DNA from: Lolium rigidum | Lineage: Eukaryota; Streptophyta; Magnoliopsida; Poales; Poaceae | Assembly (NCBI RefSeq): GCF_022539505.1 | Contig: NC_061510.1 | Location: forward strand, 395,542,249-395,606,248 | Length of the DNA: 64,000 nt | Direction of reading: 5' to 3' | In this document: positions 32,693-44,506 of the stretch, piece by piece | How the letters are laid out: each line of letters opens with the position of its first letter | How positions within the stretch are numbered: the first letter of the stretch is position 1 | The notes under the pieces: generated by a model | The model's database searches: none | What the model was told of the DNA's origin: nothing | What the model saw: only the letters and a program-made list of their open reading frames with translations | Position numbers and translations under genes: made by a program

Positions 32693-34770
32693 AAACATGA
32701 AACAATTTTGTCAACGGTAGTAATAAAGCATATGCATCATGTAATTATATCTTATAAGTTGCAAGCTTCATGCATAGTGTACAAATAGTGCCCGCACCTT
32801 GTCCTAATTAGCTTGGACTACCTGGATTATCACCGCAATACATATGCTTTAACCAAGTTTCACAAAGGGGTACCTCTATGCCGCCTGTACAAAGGTCTAA
32901 GGAGAAAGCTCGCATTAGGATTTCTCGCTTTTGATTATTCTCAACTTAGACATCCATACCGGGACAACATAGACAACAGATAATGGACTCCTCTTTTAAT
33001 GCTTTAAGCATTTGACAACAATTAATTCTTTTCTCATTAGAGATTTGAGGATGTTTGTCCAAAACTGAAACTTCCACCATGAATCATGGCTTTAGTTAGC
33101 GGCCCAATGTTCTTCTCTCACAATATGCATGCTCAAACCATTCAACTCGGTGTAGATCGCCCTTACTTCGGACAAGACGAACATGCATAGCAACTCACAT
33201 GAAATTCAACAATGAGTTGATGGCGTTCCCCGATAAACATGGTTATCGCACAACAAGCAACTTAATAAGAGATAAAGTGCATAATTACATATTCAATACC
33301 ACAATAGTTTTTAAGCTATTTGTCCCATGAGCTATATATTGCAAAGGTGAATGATGGAATTTTAAAGGTAGCACTCAAGCAATTTACTTTGGAATGGCGG
33401 GAAAATACCATGTAGTATAGGTAGGTATGGTGGACACAAATGGCATAGTGGTTGGCTCAAGTATTTTGGATGCATGAGAAGTATTCCCTCTCGATACAAG
33501 GTTTAGGCTAGCAAGGCTTATTTGAAACAAACACAAGGATGAACCGGTGCAGCAAAACTCACATAAAAGACATATTGAAAACATTATAAGACTCTACACC
33601 GTCTTCCTTGTTATTCAAACTCAATACTAGAAATTATCTAGACCTTAGAGAAACCAAATATGCAAACCAAATTTTAGCATGCTCTATGTATTTCTTCATT
33701 AATGGGTGCAAAGCATATGATGCAAGAGCTTAAACATGAGCACAACAATTGCCAAGTATCACATTACCCAAGACATTTATAGCAATTACTACATGTATCA
33801 TTTTCCAATTCCAACCATATAACAATTTAACGAAGAAGAAACTTCTCCATGAATACTATGAGTAGAGCCTAAGGACATATTTGTCCATATGCAACAGCGG
33901 AGCGTGTCTCTCTCCCATAAAGTGAATGCTAGGATCCATTTTATTCAAACAAAACAAAAACAAACCGACGCTCCAAGCAAAGTACATAAGATGTGGCCGA
34001 ATAAAAATATAGTTTCAGGGGAGGAACCTGATAATGTTGTCGATGAAGAAGGGGATGCCTTGGGCATCCCCAAGCTTAGACGCTTGAGTCTTCTTAATAT
34101 ATGCAGGGGTGAACCACCGGGGCATCCCCAAGCTTAGAGCTTTCACTCTCCTTGATCATATTGCATCATACTCCTCTCTTGATCCTTGAAAACTTCCTCC
34201 ACACCAAACTCGAAACAACTCATTAGAGGGTTAGTGCATAATATAAATTGACATATTCAGAGGTGACACAATCATTCTTAACACTTCTGGACATTGCATA
34301 ATGCTACTGGACATTAGTGGATCAAAGAAATTCATCCAACATAGCGAAAGAGGCAATGCGAAATAAAAGGCAGAATCTGTCAAAACAGAACAGTTCGTAT
34401 TGACGAATTTTAAAATGGCACCAGACTTGCTCAAATGAAAATGCTCAAATTGAATGAAAGTTGCGTACATATCTGAGGATCATGCTCGTAAATTGGCGTA
34501 ATTTTCTGAGCTACCTACAGGGAGATAGACCCAGATTCGTGACAGCAAAGAAATCTGGAACTGCGCAGTAATCCAAATCTAGTACTTACTTTTCTATCAA
34601 AGACTTTACTTGGCACAACAAAACATAAAACTAAGATAAGGAGAGGTTTCTACAGTAGTAAACAACTTCCAAGACACAAATATAAAACAAAAATACTGGA
34701 GTAAAAACATGGGTTGTCTCCCATAAGCGCTTTTCTTTAACGCCTTTCAGCTAGGCGCAGAAAGTGTATC
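32693..34770 (-). other. Non-coding internal region of element 2
   Basis: Collinear with 6990-9110 of element 1 (for example CAATTTTGTCAACGGTAGTA, GGGCATCCCCAAGCTTAGA and GGGTTGTCTCCCATAAGCGC). No genes. Confidence 0.85.
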
Positions 34771-35417
34771 TCAAGTAACATCGAAGGGTGGTGCACCTAC
34801 AGCGGGGTTTGGAGTTTTCTCAACCATGCATAGTATATTGGATACATAATTTTCAGCGTCTCCCTTCTCATTAGTCTTGGGCTTGCTACTCTCATCGAAC
34901 AAATTTTCAGGAACAAGCCAAGCATAGTTATTTTCTAGTGCATCATTCATAGCTAGGAGTTTACATGGTATTGGTGCTTTGATCTCCCCACCATCATTAG
35001 CATTATTAGTGTACCTTATCCTATCCATATCCATTTTTTCAAGGAGACCAAGAAAATTAGTATGAGAACCAAGCATATTAAATTTAGCAAAGACCTTTCT
35101 AGCTTCTCTTGCTAGACCATCAAATTCTCTAAGAAGGGTTTCTAAAACAAAATCTTTCTTTTCCCCTTCTTCCATATCACCAAGTGTAAGAAACATGTGT
35201 TGGATTATAGGATTGAGATTAACAAATTTAGTTTCCAACGAAGCGAACTAAAGCAGACAGCAGCAATTTCATAAGTGGGAGCAAGGTCTACCAAGTGTCT
35301 ATCTTCAAAATCTTCAATGGTACTAACATGGGTGAAAAATTCTTCTATATTGTTCCTCCCAATTATAGACCCTTGTCCTACCGGTATGTTCTTTGCGGTA
35401 AAATTAAAAGGAAACAT
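34771..35417 (-). pseudogene. Gag-like ORF of element 2, frameshifted
   Basis: Starts at 35417 (MFPFNFTAKNIPVGQGS...FFTHVSTIEDFEDRHLVDLAP). The frame breaks near 35235 and continues in another phase (KFVNLNPIIQHMFLTLGDME...FDGLAREARKVFAKFNMLG...) to a stop at 34771. It resembles the N-terminal gag of the same gypsy-like group, but its sequence is quite different from the gag/protease ORF of element 1, although LTRs and flanking non-coding regions are related. No RT follows. Confidence 0.7.
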
Positions 35418-35626
35418 GATGAAATAAGTAAAGTAAATGCAAGTAACTAATTTTTTTGTGTTTTTGATATAGCAAACAAGATAGCAAATAAAGTAAAGCT
35501 AGCAACTAATTTTTTTTGTGTTTTGATATAAGTGCGGCAAACAAAGTAGTAAATAAAATAAAGCAAGACAAAAACAAAGTAAAGAGATTGAGAAGTGGAG
35601 ACTCCCCTTGCAGCGTGTCTTGATCT

Positions 35627-35642
35627 CCCCGACAACGGCGCC
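35627..35642 (-). promoter_or_regulatory. Primer-binding site of element 2
   Basis: The minus strand reads GGCGCCGTTGTCGGGG: one mismatch to, and shorter at the CCA side than, the tRNA-Asp-type site of element 1. It is present once, about 11 nt from the LTR edge. Confidence 0.65.
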
Positions 35643-35653
35643 GAAAAAGAGCT

Positions 35654-37252
35654 TGATGGCGTGTATTTCACACGTTCGTTGGGCAACCCCAAGAGGAAGG
35701 TATGATGCGCACGGCAGCAAGTTTTCCCTCGAGAAAGAAACCAAGGTTTATCGAACCAGGGAGGAGCCAAGAAGCACGTTGAAGGTTGATGGCGGCGGGA
35801 TGTAGTGCGGCGCAACACCGGAGATTCCGGCGCCAACGTGGAACCTGCACAACACAACCAAAGTACTTTGCCCCAACGAAACGAGTGAGGTTGTCAATCT
35901 CACCGAGCTTGCTGTAACAAAGGATTAACCGTATTGTGTGGAAGATGATTGTTTGCGAGAGAAAATAGTAAAAACAAGTATTGCGAGTAGATTTGTATTT
36001 CGAGTATTAAAGAATGGACCGGGGTCCGCGAGTTCACTAGAGGTGTCTCTCCCATAAGATAAAAGCATGTTGGGTGAACAAATTACGGTCGGGCAATTGA
36101 CAAATAGAGAGGGCATAACAATGCACATACATGACATGATAAGTATAGTGAGATTTAATTGGGCATTACGACAAAGTACATAGACCCCCATCCAACTCGC
36201 ATCTATGCCTAAAAAGTCCACCTTCGGGTTATCGTCCGAACCCCTCCGGTATTAAGTTGCAAACAACGAGACAATTGCATTAAGTATGGTGCGTAATGTA
36301 ATCAACAACTACATCCTTGGACATAGCGCCAATGTTTTATCCCTAGTGGCAACAACACAACACAACCTTAGGGGTTTCGTCACTCCCCCAGGTGTCAATG
36401 CGAGCATGAACCCACTATCGAGCATAAGTACTCCCTCTTGGAGTTAAAAGTAAAAACTTGGCCGAGCCTCTACTAGAAACGGAGAGCATGCAAGATCATA
36501 AACAACACATGTATAATAACTTGATAATTAACATGACATAGTATTCTCTATCCATCGGATCCCGACAAACACAACATATAGAATTACGGATAGATGATCT
36601 TGATCATGTTAGGCAGCTCACAAGATCCAATAATGAAGCACAATGAGGAGAAGACAACCATCTAGCTACTGCTATGGACCCATAGTCCGGGGGTGAACTA
36701 CTCACTCATCACTCCGGAGGCGACCATGGCGGTGTAGAGTCCTCCGGGAGATGATTCCCCTCTCCGGCAGGGTGCCGGAGGCGATCTCTGGATCCCCGAG
36801 ATGGGATCGGCGGCGGCGGCGTCTCGGAAGGTTTTCCGTATCGTGGCTCTCGGTGCGGGGGTTTCGTCACGGAGGCTATTTGTAGGCGGAAGGGTAGGTC
36901 AAGAGGCGGCACGGGGGCCCCACACCACGGGGCCGCGCGGCCAAGGGGGGCCGCGCCGCCCTAGGGTGTGGCCCCCTCGTGGCCCCTCTTCGTCTCTCCT
37001 TCGGACTTACGGAAGCTTCGTGGAAAAATAGGCCCCCGGGCTTTGATTTCGTCCAATTCCGAGAATATTTCCTTACTAGGATTTACGAAACCAAAAACAG
37101 CAGAAAACGACAGAACGGCACTTCGGCATCTTGTTAATAGGTTAGTTCCAGAAAATGCACGAATATGACATAAAGTGTGCATAAAACATGTAGATAACAT
37201 CAATAATGTGGCATGGAACATAACAAATTATCGATACGTCGGAGACGTATCA
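35654..37252 (-). repeat. 5' LTR of element 2 (about 1.6 kb, complete)
   Basis: Minus strand TGATACGTCTCCGACGTATC at 37252, to ...CGCCATCA at 35654. It shares blocks with the element 1 LTR but belongs to a distinct sub-lineage (CTCCGAC rather than CTCAAAC; different GC-rich middle). Confidence 0.85.
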
Positions 37253-40126
37253 GTGTGCAAGTATAAAAGTATTTCCGAAGAACTTATATACCATGTACGT
37301 ACAAACTTCAGCTCTTCAAATGACCTTAGTTTATTGCCATAATTTATAATTCCTAGATGCACCGAACTTTAGATCTTTATAATCTTGTAATTTGTGGAGA
37401 CATCAACTTTGCACGAAGGGTGAATTTTTCTTCACCATAACCATATCAAAGTATCTTTCTTTGCCTCCTCACTATTGTGATTAGTGATTCGTCCGCCAAT
37501 AGCTTAATCAAACTATCGCCTTTCAATTTCATTGGTTGTCGAGTCAATGGGAATAATGCCTTGTGATATTAGCATCCTCGATGGAAACCAGTGAACTTCC
37601 GCCGCCGAGTCCAAGGTCGATGCATGTGTATTCTTTGTTTGGCTAATTTCCCACGATGGCCGGAGCAATACTTATGGACTGTTGCCTGGTTGATTTTCTT
37701 TGATGATTTTCTAGCGCTGGCAGTATGTTTTGCCCATGGCAGCGGGATGAATAATGATGGATAGTTGTCCCGCTGATTTTCTCATGGTGGAAGTCACACT
37801 ACAATGTGCTAAGGCTAGGGCATAAGTGGATGATGGCGTTAAAAAATGCACGTGATAGGCATAAATAGGTTTAACCGATCAAAGATCTAATAACTCTTTT
37901 CAACAAAGTTGTAAAAGTCTAACGTTATAATATATTATTTTTTAAAAAGTGTGTGTAATCGATGGTCCGATGATTTTCTTTTTTATATTTATATAATGTT
38001 GTAATCAGCGTAGATCACATCGTTATTGCTTAATTACAATTATGTAGGTACAACAATTTCAGTTCCCCGTTATAATTAATATTTGAAACATGTTTTTGTT
38101 GACACAACATTGATGCTTTCGGTAAATAATTATATTGACATATTTGTATCGATGCAAATATATAGTAATCAAATTTTTCGATTAGAGTGATCGCTATATC
38201 TTTACGGTGGAACCATTTGCATATTGTGCCGTTGGTGTATGCTTTTTTCTTAGCAATACTCTGGCTAGGTGCATGCATGGATCTCTTGGTGTAGCGACTC
38301 CCACGCGTTTCTATTTTCACAATCAATCCCGAATGGTTGCATCTAGCGTACGTGTTTTTTTTCTCTTTTGCAATTTGCAATATCTCCGGTGACAATTTGG
38401 GTGAATAAAAAACAATCCTAACAATAAATAACCCAAGGAGTCTCCAAGTGTAGGGAGTCACGTTTCTATTGTTTTCTTTGTCACGTAATAATTTGGGTGA
38501 ATAAAAACCAATCCTAACCATAAATTAGAGATCTGACAGTTTAAAATATTTATGATGATGTGAATTAACGTGGTATCTCTATTTTAAACCTCCGTATTAT
38601 GCTTTTAGTATAGAATAAAATAGAAGATAGATTTTTTTCTACTGTTTTGGTGGGCGTCTTTTAAGGGGTTATGGTGAAAACACCCAATCACCCAAAACAT
38701 TTATCCCATTTTAGCCACTTGTAATAAATTTTCTTGCACCCAAAACACCTTTTTGTTTGGACTAGAGGTTTTGCCAAAAGTGTATCCAAGTGTATCCAAC
38801 ACTAGTTATGCACACATGGATAAAAATACAATATTTTTTGAAAGTTTGAACAAGTCTTATATTGCAAATAAAATCAAGACTTATATTGAAGATTTAAGAA
38901 TTTTCACTTGAACTATCTGGTTTAGAAAATTTCCAAAATAACGATGTACACATTTGTAAACTCGGTCTACCAAACACACATGTCACTGAACTTCATAGTT
39001 GATATAACCTGAATCTAAAGACTTGCTAAACAATAAATTATCTATTCTTGTTTCAGCTTAGTTCTAACAGAAAATATCTTCAGGCATGGCCTCTCTTAAT
39101 CAACAAATGACATGAATCCACAACTTCAAGCACAACAAAAGGGTAGCATCAACATAAGAAAATGAGAATATTTGTTCACGAGACTAGAATTCCCACAAAT
39201 TCTTGAGCATTACCATCCACACCCGAAAACCTAAAACGTTTTGGCGCGTTTTAACCGGGCATGGATTTTCCATCCCAAAACCGATCAAAAGCCTAGAAAA
39301 GACACTTGCACCAAACAAGGCATGCATGATAATAACGGCATGTAATGTCGTCGAAGTTACAGATTTACTTGATCACAATATGATTAATACAATTCCTTTA
39401 CCCTGCAAAAAAAAATTACAGGTTGTAGGTTGGGGTTTTTATTTTTGAAACTAGGTAGTTGGTTCGTTTTAGTGCGTGCATCATTTTTGAAGTAAAGTTA
39501 AATGGAGATGCGATTAAGCAGCCCATCTCCAGCGAAACCACCTTTCTTGTGGGCCTGGCCTGCCTTCGATCTTGACGTAGTCTCCATTGATCTGTATCGT
39601 AGGAAGATGGGATGACTTTCTAGCTTCGTTCGTACGTGACTCAGCACCGTGCTTTAAATTCAGATTTTTACAGCGTGAGAAACAAATGGTTTGTGACCTG
39701 AATATTTCATTTATCTGAAGCGGCGACGAAGCCCCTACCTGCAGTATCGTCGTCAGCAGTACGTCATGGGTCTATGGATGTGATCAGGGTGTCCGGGAAA
39801 AATGATCAACCGTGCCGTGCGTACTTGGTCGATGGTGTGATCGACTGGCTCTGGCGAAGATTATTGCTTCGACGGTCAACACGGTTCCTCCTACTCTCTC
39901 AAAAAAAACACGGTTCCTCCTACTCTCAAAAAGAAACACGGTTCCTCCTCTTCGGTCTTGATGACACGGGTAGCTATATATAGCTTGTGTAGCTGCCGAC
40001 CCTGTTGATGTTTCTGATCGCGCGGCGATTTGACTGCACGGCCCATTACTGGGTTCAGGCAGGAGCGGCGGAGAGATATGTGTGCCTGCCAAGCCAGACG
40101 TTCTCCCTGATTTGTATTGCAGGTAG
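37253..40126. other. Intergenic, AT-rich; no supported gene
   Basis: The 163-codon minus frame at 38030-38521 lacks similarity, codon bias or a family signature and spans a local duplication (TTTGGGTGAATAAAAANCAATCCTAAC at about 38397 and 38493). I therefore do not call it. 39878-39960 holds three copies of an ACACGGTTCCTCCTACTCTC unit. Confidence 0.6.
39878..39960. repeat. Short tandem repeat, three units
   Basis: ACACGGTTCCTCCTACTCTC plus an A-rich spacer, repeated at about 30-bp spacing; the last unit is diverged. Confidence 0.75.
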
Positions 40127-40135
40127 CGAACGAGG
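40127..40135. repeat. 9-bp target duplication of the MULE, left
   Basis: CGAACGAGG, repeated exactly at 40911-40919. Confidence 0.9.
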
Positions 40136-40910
40136 GGCGATTTGCACAAAAAGTGGAAGAAAAGCACAGACTGATCCTCCGGCGAAACTATTTCACTCAT
40201 CTAACCCTTTTGTCTGGCGCCCCTCTCATGGGCGCTCATCTCATGGGCGCCACACTAGCATGTGTGGCGCCGATGCCACGGGCGCCACACATCCACTTAA
40301 GTGTGGCGCCCGCGCCCGCCCCCAGCCCGACCCTCTTCTTCTTCTCTGTTTCTTCTCCTCCCTCCCTCTCTCCCCCAAGGCGGCCGGCGGTTCCTCCTCC
40401 TCCCTCCTCTCTCTCCCCCAACAAATCGGCCACAAATTCGTCGGATCCGACCGGCCAATCTCTTCCCCATCCATTCCTCAAGGTAATCCCCTTCGAATCC
40501 CTCAAATTCATCCACTAATTTCATAGATCTTGCTAGATTTGTACATGAACCCTAGACATGGAAACTAGATTTGAAATGGCTATGTGTAGGAATGTGTATG
40601 TGTAGGAATGTGTATGTGTAGGAACCCTAGATATGTAGGAACCCTAGATGTTTTGGGCAATTGTAAGGGCATGTGTGGCGCTGATGGGAGGGGCGCCACA
40701 CATGCTGCCACGTCGGATGGGCGCACCAGCTCAGCGTCGATGGCGCCACGTCGGCTGGGTTTGTGGCGCCGGCAGGAGGGGCGCCACACTGGCATGTGTG
40801 GCGCCCATGAGAGGGACGCCACACAAAAGGGTTAGATGAGTGAAATAGTTTCGCCGGAGGGTTAGTCTGTGCATTTCTTCCACTTTTGGGTTATTTTTGT
40901 GCAAATCGCC
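40136..40910. mobile_element. Non-autonomous Mutator-like element (775 bp)
   Basis: Terminal inverted repeats of roughly 90-100 bp start GGCGATTTGCACAAAAA and include GAAATAGTTTCGCCGG and TAGATGAGTGAAATAG (seen in both orientations). A perfect 9-bp duplication flanks it, as expected of Mutator. Inside the ends, TGTGGCGCC words repeat in both orientations. The centre (about 40320-40660) looks gene-like: a CT-rich leader with GC-rich sequence, an AAG/GTAATC splice-donor-like junction near 40482 and a T/A-rich intron-like part. No transposase is seen. Confidence 0.88.
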
Positions 40911-40919
40911 CGAACGAGG
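40911..40919. repeat. 9-bp target duplication of the MULE, right
   Basis: CGAACGAGG, identical to 40127-40135. Confidence 0.9.
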
Positions 40920-42529
40920 CGGATCGGCTCTCCCTCTCCGAAAAGCTCCATATATAGACCCTCCATGGTTGAGGGATGGCTTTTGCATTATCCCTCTAAC
41001 TGAACACGGAGCACTTGGCGCCGATTAATAAGAGGACGCCCCCCAAGCACAATTCGGATGAAAATTGGTCTGGATTAGACCTATTTTTTGTATGGGGAGC
41101 AACAATTTTCTAGCTGTCTCGGGAAATTTGCGCGGGCCAAAGCGCGGAATCTTCACAGACACATGGGCCAGAGCGCAGAATTTGCTCCATCTGGAGTCCC
41201 CGGCAGCGCGTCTGTGGTGTCCGAAAATGATCTGCGCCCCAGTCTAGCGGCTTGTAAAATGACCAGGCTATTTCGCGGAAACCCAAACATGATCCAAATT
41301 TGCATCGCGAATAGGTCTACACAAACGCAACTCGTGACCATGTATTTCTAGATGGTCCCGCACGTCAAGCAAGGAGGAGGAGGAAGATGATGAAGATACT
41401 AGGTGGGCACGGTTAGAGGCGAAGGAGGCGGCAGCGAAGGCTGCGGCAGCGAAGAAGAAGGCGAGGTCCCGAGCGAAGGCGGAGGCGCAGAGGGCGTACA
41501 CCAACGACGAGGGGGTGGACAAGGAGGAAGACTAGAAAGATGACTCATCAGAGGGGGACGTGCTCGTCGAAGGCGACCGACTCGTCTGAAGAGGTGACAA
41601 GTAGAAAGCGTCGACGTGGCGATGTCGCGCGGCAGGGCCCTTCAAGCAGAAGTGGATTATTATTTTGATGTTCCAGATTGCTCCACTGAAATTTGTAATT
41701 ATTTTTATGATTTGATCTCTATGATTAGAACCTCTATTTTTACAATTAATATGGCTAATTTGTTTCAAATAGTGCATTATTTTGGTGGAACACGGGCAAA
41801 ATGCGTTGGGCTGCTGGAGCACCCCAAACGCAAACAATAAGTCGTGGCTTGAATCCTAATTTTACGTCCACGGTCCCGACGCAAGTTAACCCACGTGGTC
41901 ATTATTGGCGTCCGAAATATGTCGAACTAGTAAAGATGTCCTCAACACCACACCTCATACTGCCCTACAGTGTGACCAGTATATGAAAATTTTATCTACG
42001 AGACAGCCCTGGAAAACTAGCGTTGAGAGGCACAAGCATGTCCCTCGTAACAAGCCAACTAACGAAGATTTTTCATTGTGCAGAAGTTATGATAAGCAAC
42101 TCAAACCGCGGGAGGTGGTATTTTGGTTCATAGGTTCATATAAACCTATTATAATAATTGCAAAGAAAAAAAAAGTGAACCAAGGCACAGTCTGGTGGCA
42201 GTGATAGCTTTCAGCCCGCTCGAGTTCGAGTCAGTTGCTGTGTTTCTTCCCCAGTACGGCCTTTTTTTTTTTGTAATTGAAAAAAAAAGCACCGAAGATT
42301 TTCCAGGTGGAAGTGCCATTACCATCACTGCAAGTGTGGTTGTACCCTGTGCTATGAACGGACCTGTCATCAACTGCTACTTAATTCAGTCGTTTTCCTT
42401 GTAACATGCTACTAACAGCTACTCCCATACATACAACAGCAAAAAGATGAGCGCTTGAGTACAACAAAATAAAAGACTAGATAACCCGTGTGTCCGTTGG
42501 CATCGATACACACTACTGTATCACATTGA
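40920..42529. other. Intergenic / 3' flank of the transporter gene; one low-complexity frame
   Basis: Around 41379-41535 (+) a short frame encodes an Ala/Lys/Glu-rich helix-like stretch (RWARLEAKEAAAKAAAAKKK), ending KEED and a stop. It has no start context or partner exons and is probably a decayed gene or transposon fragment. The rest shows no gene. The 3' UTR of the transporter should lie just below 42530, but I see no clear poly(A) signal. Confidence 0.5.
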
Positions 42530-44386
42530 CTACTCCTTGGTCCCGTTGACCGGGCTAATTGACTCGGCCGAATCCTTCGGCCGCTGCTGCTGCTCCGGCA
42601 GCGCCGCCGGTTCGCCGTCGGCCCTGAACCTGGCGTAGATGTCGCTCCGGTAAAACTTCCTGGTCCTCCACGCGAGCACGAGCGAGACGAGCGCGCCGGC
42701 CACGGTGGCGGCGGTGATGATGAGGAAGGAGAGCCTGAAGCACTGCGCGCCGATGCACGTCTTGTCGCCGGCGCCGTCGAGGGTGCCGCCGTGCTGCTTG
42801 GCCGCCTCGACGTCGTAGAGGTATCCCGCGACGCGCACGTTGAGCACGTAGGCGCCGATGGGGCTGGCGACGGAGCCGAAGTTGTAGAGCGTGGAGTAGT
42901 ACTTGAGGCCGAACACCTCGGAGATGATGGCGTAGAGCAGCGGCCACTGCGCCCCGAAGCAGAACCCGATGATGACCGACGCCGCGTAGAGCGAGCCCGG
43001 CACGCCCAGAGCGATGAGGAGGTGCCCCGCGCAGGCGAGGAGGAGCACGAGCGTGAGCGCCAGCGGGCGCGGGAACTTGTACCGTGCCAGGACCGCCTCG
43101 GACGCGAACCCGGCGGTGACCCGGCCGGCGTAGTTCCAGATGCTGATGAGGGAGATGAAGGTCTTGATGCTCTTGGGTGGGTAGCCGAGGGACTGCCCGA
43201 TCTGGCCCATGTTGTCGATCGCCGTCAGCGTGCCGCCGACACCGCAGATGGTGGCGAGGAAGAGGACCAGCATGTCCACGCTCACCAGCGCCTGCAGGAT
43301 CGTGTAGTCCTCACCCTGCGCCGGCGGGTTGAACATGTTCTTCCAGCACGACGATGATGACGATGCCGGCGTCTGTGCTGCGGACAGCTTGGACGACTCC
43401 TCTGCTTTCGCCGGCTGCTCTGCCATTTGAAGGTCGGAGGACGGTGACGCCGCCTTGTTGTCGATGGTGACGGTTGGGGGCACGAGAAGAGCCTCCTCGA
43501 GCTCCCTCTTGATCCTGTACTCCTGCTTGACGACGACGGCGAGTGGGAGGAATAGTATGAGGAGGAGCGCGGCGGCCGAGACGACGAGGGCGGCGTGCGA
43601 GAGGTCCATCTGATTCTGCACCACGATCATGACGAGGAGATACGTGGCGAGCCCCATGGAGATGTAAAGGAAGCAGTAGAAGGGGTCACTGCTGGTGGCG
43701 CTCTGGCTCTCGCCGCGGCGGCGCGGCATGAGGCGGACAGTGTGGACGAAGAGGATGGACACGGCGGCGGGGAGCCAGGCGACGAGCAGCACGAGCGACT
43801 TGGCGTCGTCGCCGTAGATGGCAATGTACAGCTGGGTGAAGATGGCGCCGCTGAGGCCGACGAAGCCTTTGAGCAACCCCAGCACGACGCCCCGGCTCTC
43901 CGGGAAGTTCTTGACGCAGGTGACGAGCGCTCCGGTGTTGGCGAAGGACTGGGAGTTGGCGCCGATGCAGATGTAGATGCACATGAGCCAGACGGGCGGG
44001 CGCGCGGTGCGGCCGTCGATGGCGAGGTAGATCATGAGGTAGCCCGCCAGGTTCATGGCGGCGCCCGTGGCGAGCACGACCCAGGGCGGGGTGACCTCGT
44101 TGAGGAGCCCGGAGAGGACGCCGACGTTGGCGCCGAGGTCCTTGAAGAAGGAGAGTGTGTTGAGGGTCTGCTGGTCGTACCCCAGCGTGGACTTGAGCAC
44201 CTTGGAGTAGATGCCGAAGATGTAGGTGGCGCCGGACGCGGAGAGGATGAGCAGGCAGGCGAACACCATGAACCACCGCCCCAGCACCACCTGCCGCGCG
44301 AACCGCAGCGTCGCCACCTCCCGCACCGCCGCTGCCGTGCATCCATCGCCGCCGCCGCCGCCGCTGCCGGACGCGGAGGACACCAT
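42530..44386 (-). CDS. Nodulin-like / MFS transporter (NFD4-like), full length, no intron in the ORF
   Basis: A 618-residue protein. ATG at 44386 (MVSSASGSGGGGGDG...) is chosen because a TATA box lies ~90 nt upstream; the farther in-frame ATG at 44584 is upstream of that TATA. Residues ~36-222 form the nodulin-like half with six membrane segments (GRWFMVFACLLILSASGATYI, FGIYSKVLKSTLGYDQQTL, NFPESRGVVLGLLKGFVGLS), typical of plant NUCLEAR FUSION DEFECTIVE 4-like proteins. Two more segments follow at ~236-305, then a polar loop (~310-385, Ser/Ala/Lys-rich). The C-terminal half (~385-585) has further segments (VDMLVLFLATICGVGGTLTAIDNMGQIGQSLG, ISIWNYAGRV). Total about 12 TM, with a polar tail. 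These proteins are membrane transporters of mostly unknown substrate. Length and motifs look intact, and codon use is GC3-rich, as in many grass genes. This is the best-supported gene in the window. Confidence 0.93.
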   Translation of the reverse strand: MVSSASGSGGGGGDGCTAAAVREVATLRFARQVVLGRWFMVFACLLILSASGATYIFGIYSKVLKSTLGYDQQTLNTLSFFKDLGANVGVLSGLLNEVTPPWVVLATGAAMNLAGYLMIYLAIDGRTARPPVWLMCIYICIGANSQSFANTGALVTCVKNFPESRGVVLGLLKGFVGLSGAIFTQLYIAIYGDDAKSLVLLVAWLPAAVSILFVHTVRLMPRRRGESQSATSSDPFYCFLYISMGLATYLLVMIVVQNQMDLSHAALVVSAAALLLILFLPLAVVVKQEYRIKRELEEALLVPPTVTIDNKAASPSSDLQMAEQPAKAEESSKLSAAQTPASSSSSCWKNMFNPPAQGEDYTILQALVSVDMLVLFLATICGVGGTLTAIDNMGQIGQSLGYPPKSIKTFISLISIWNYAGRVTAGFASEAVLARYKFPRPLALTLVLLLACAGHLLIALGVPGSLYAASVIIGFCFGAQWPLLYAIISEVFGLKYYSTLYNFGSVASPIGAYVLNVRVAGYLYDVEAAKQHGGTLDGAGDKTCIGAQCFRLSFLIITAATVAGALVSLVLAWRTRKFYRSDIYARFRADGEPAALPEQQQRPKDSAESISPVNGTKE

Positions 44387-44475
44387 TTCTGTCGCCGAGA
44401 ATGTCACACGCTCACGCTCGGCTGGTGCTGGTGCGTGCGTGTCCAGTGGCGAGCGGAGGCGCGCACGCCCGCGCG

Positions 44476-44506
44476 TATATATAACGGAACGGAACGGAAC
44501 GGAAGG
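44476..44506 (-). promoter_or_regulatory. TATA box and adjacent GGAAC repeats of the transporter gene
   Basis: TATATATA at 44476-44483 is ~90 nt from the ATG, implying a 5' UTR of about 60 nt. Directly upstream in the gene's sense (44485-44506 on plus) are four tandem GGAAC-like pentamers. Confidence 0.6.

Larger units (their letters stand above)
32693..37252 (-). mobile_element. Non-autonomous gypsy-like LTR element 2 (same family as element 1)
   Basis: On the minus strand: 5' LTR 35654-37252, primer site 35627-35642, gag-like remnants 34771-35417, then the same non-coding region as in element 1, running into the gap at 32693. The downstream LTR is not present. The right flank at 37253 (GTGTG) is a candidate 5-bp target duplication whose partner is lost. 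No pol domains are seen. Confidence 0.85.

Noticed and set aside
38030..38521. 163-codon minus frame
   Set aside because: AT-rich, no family signature, and it spans a local duplication.
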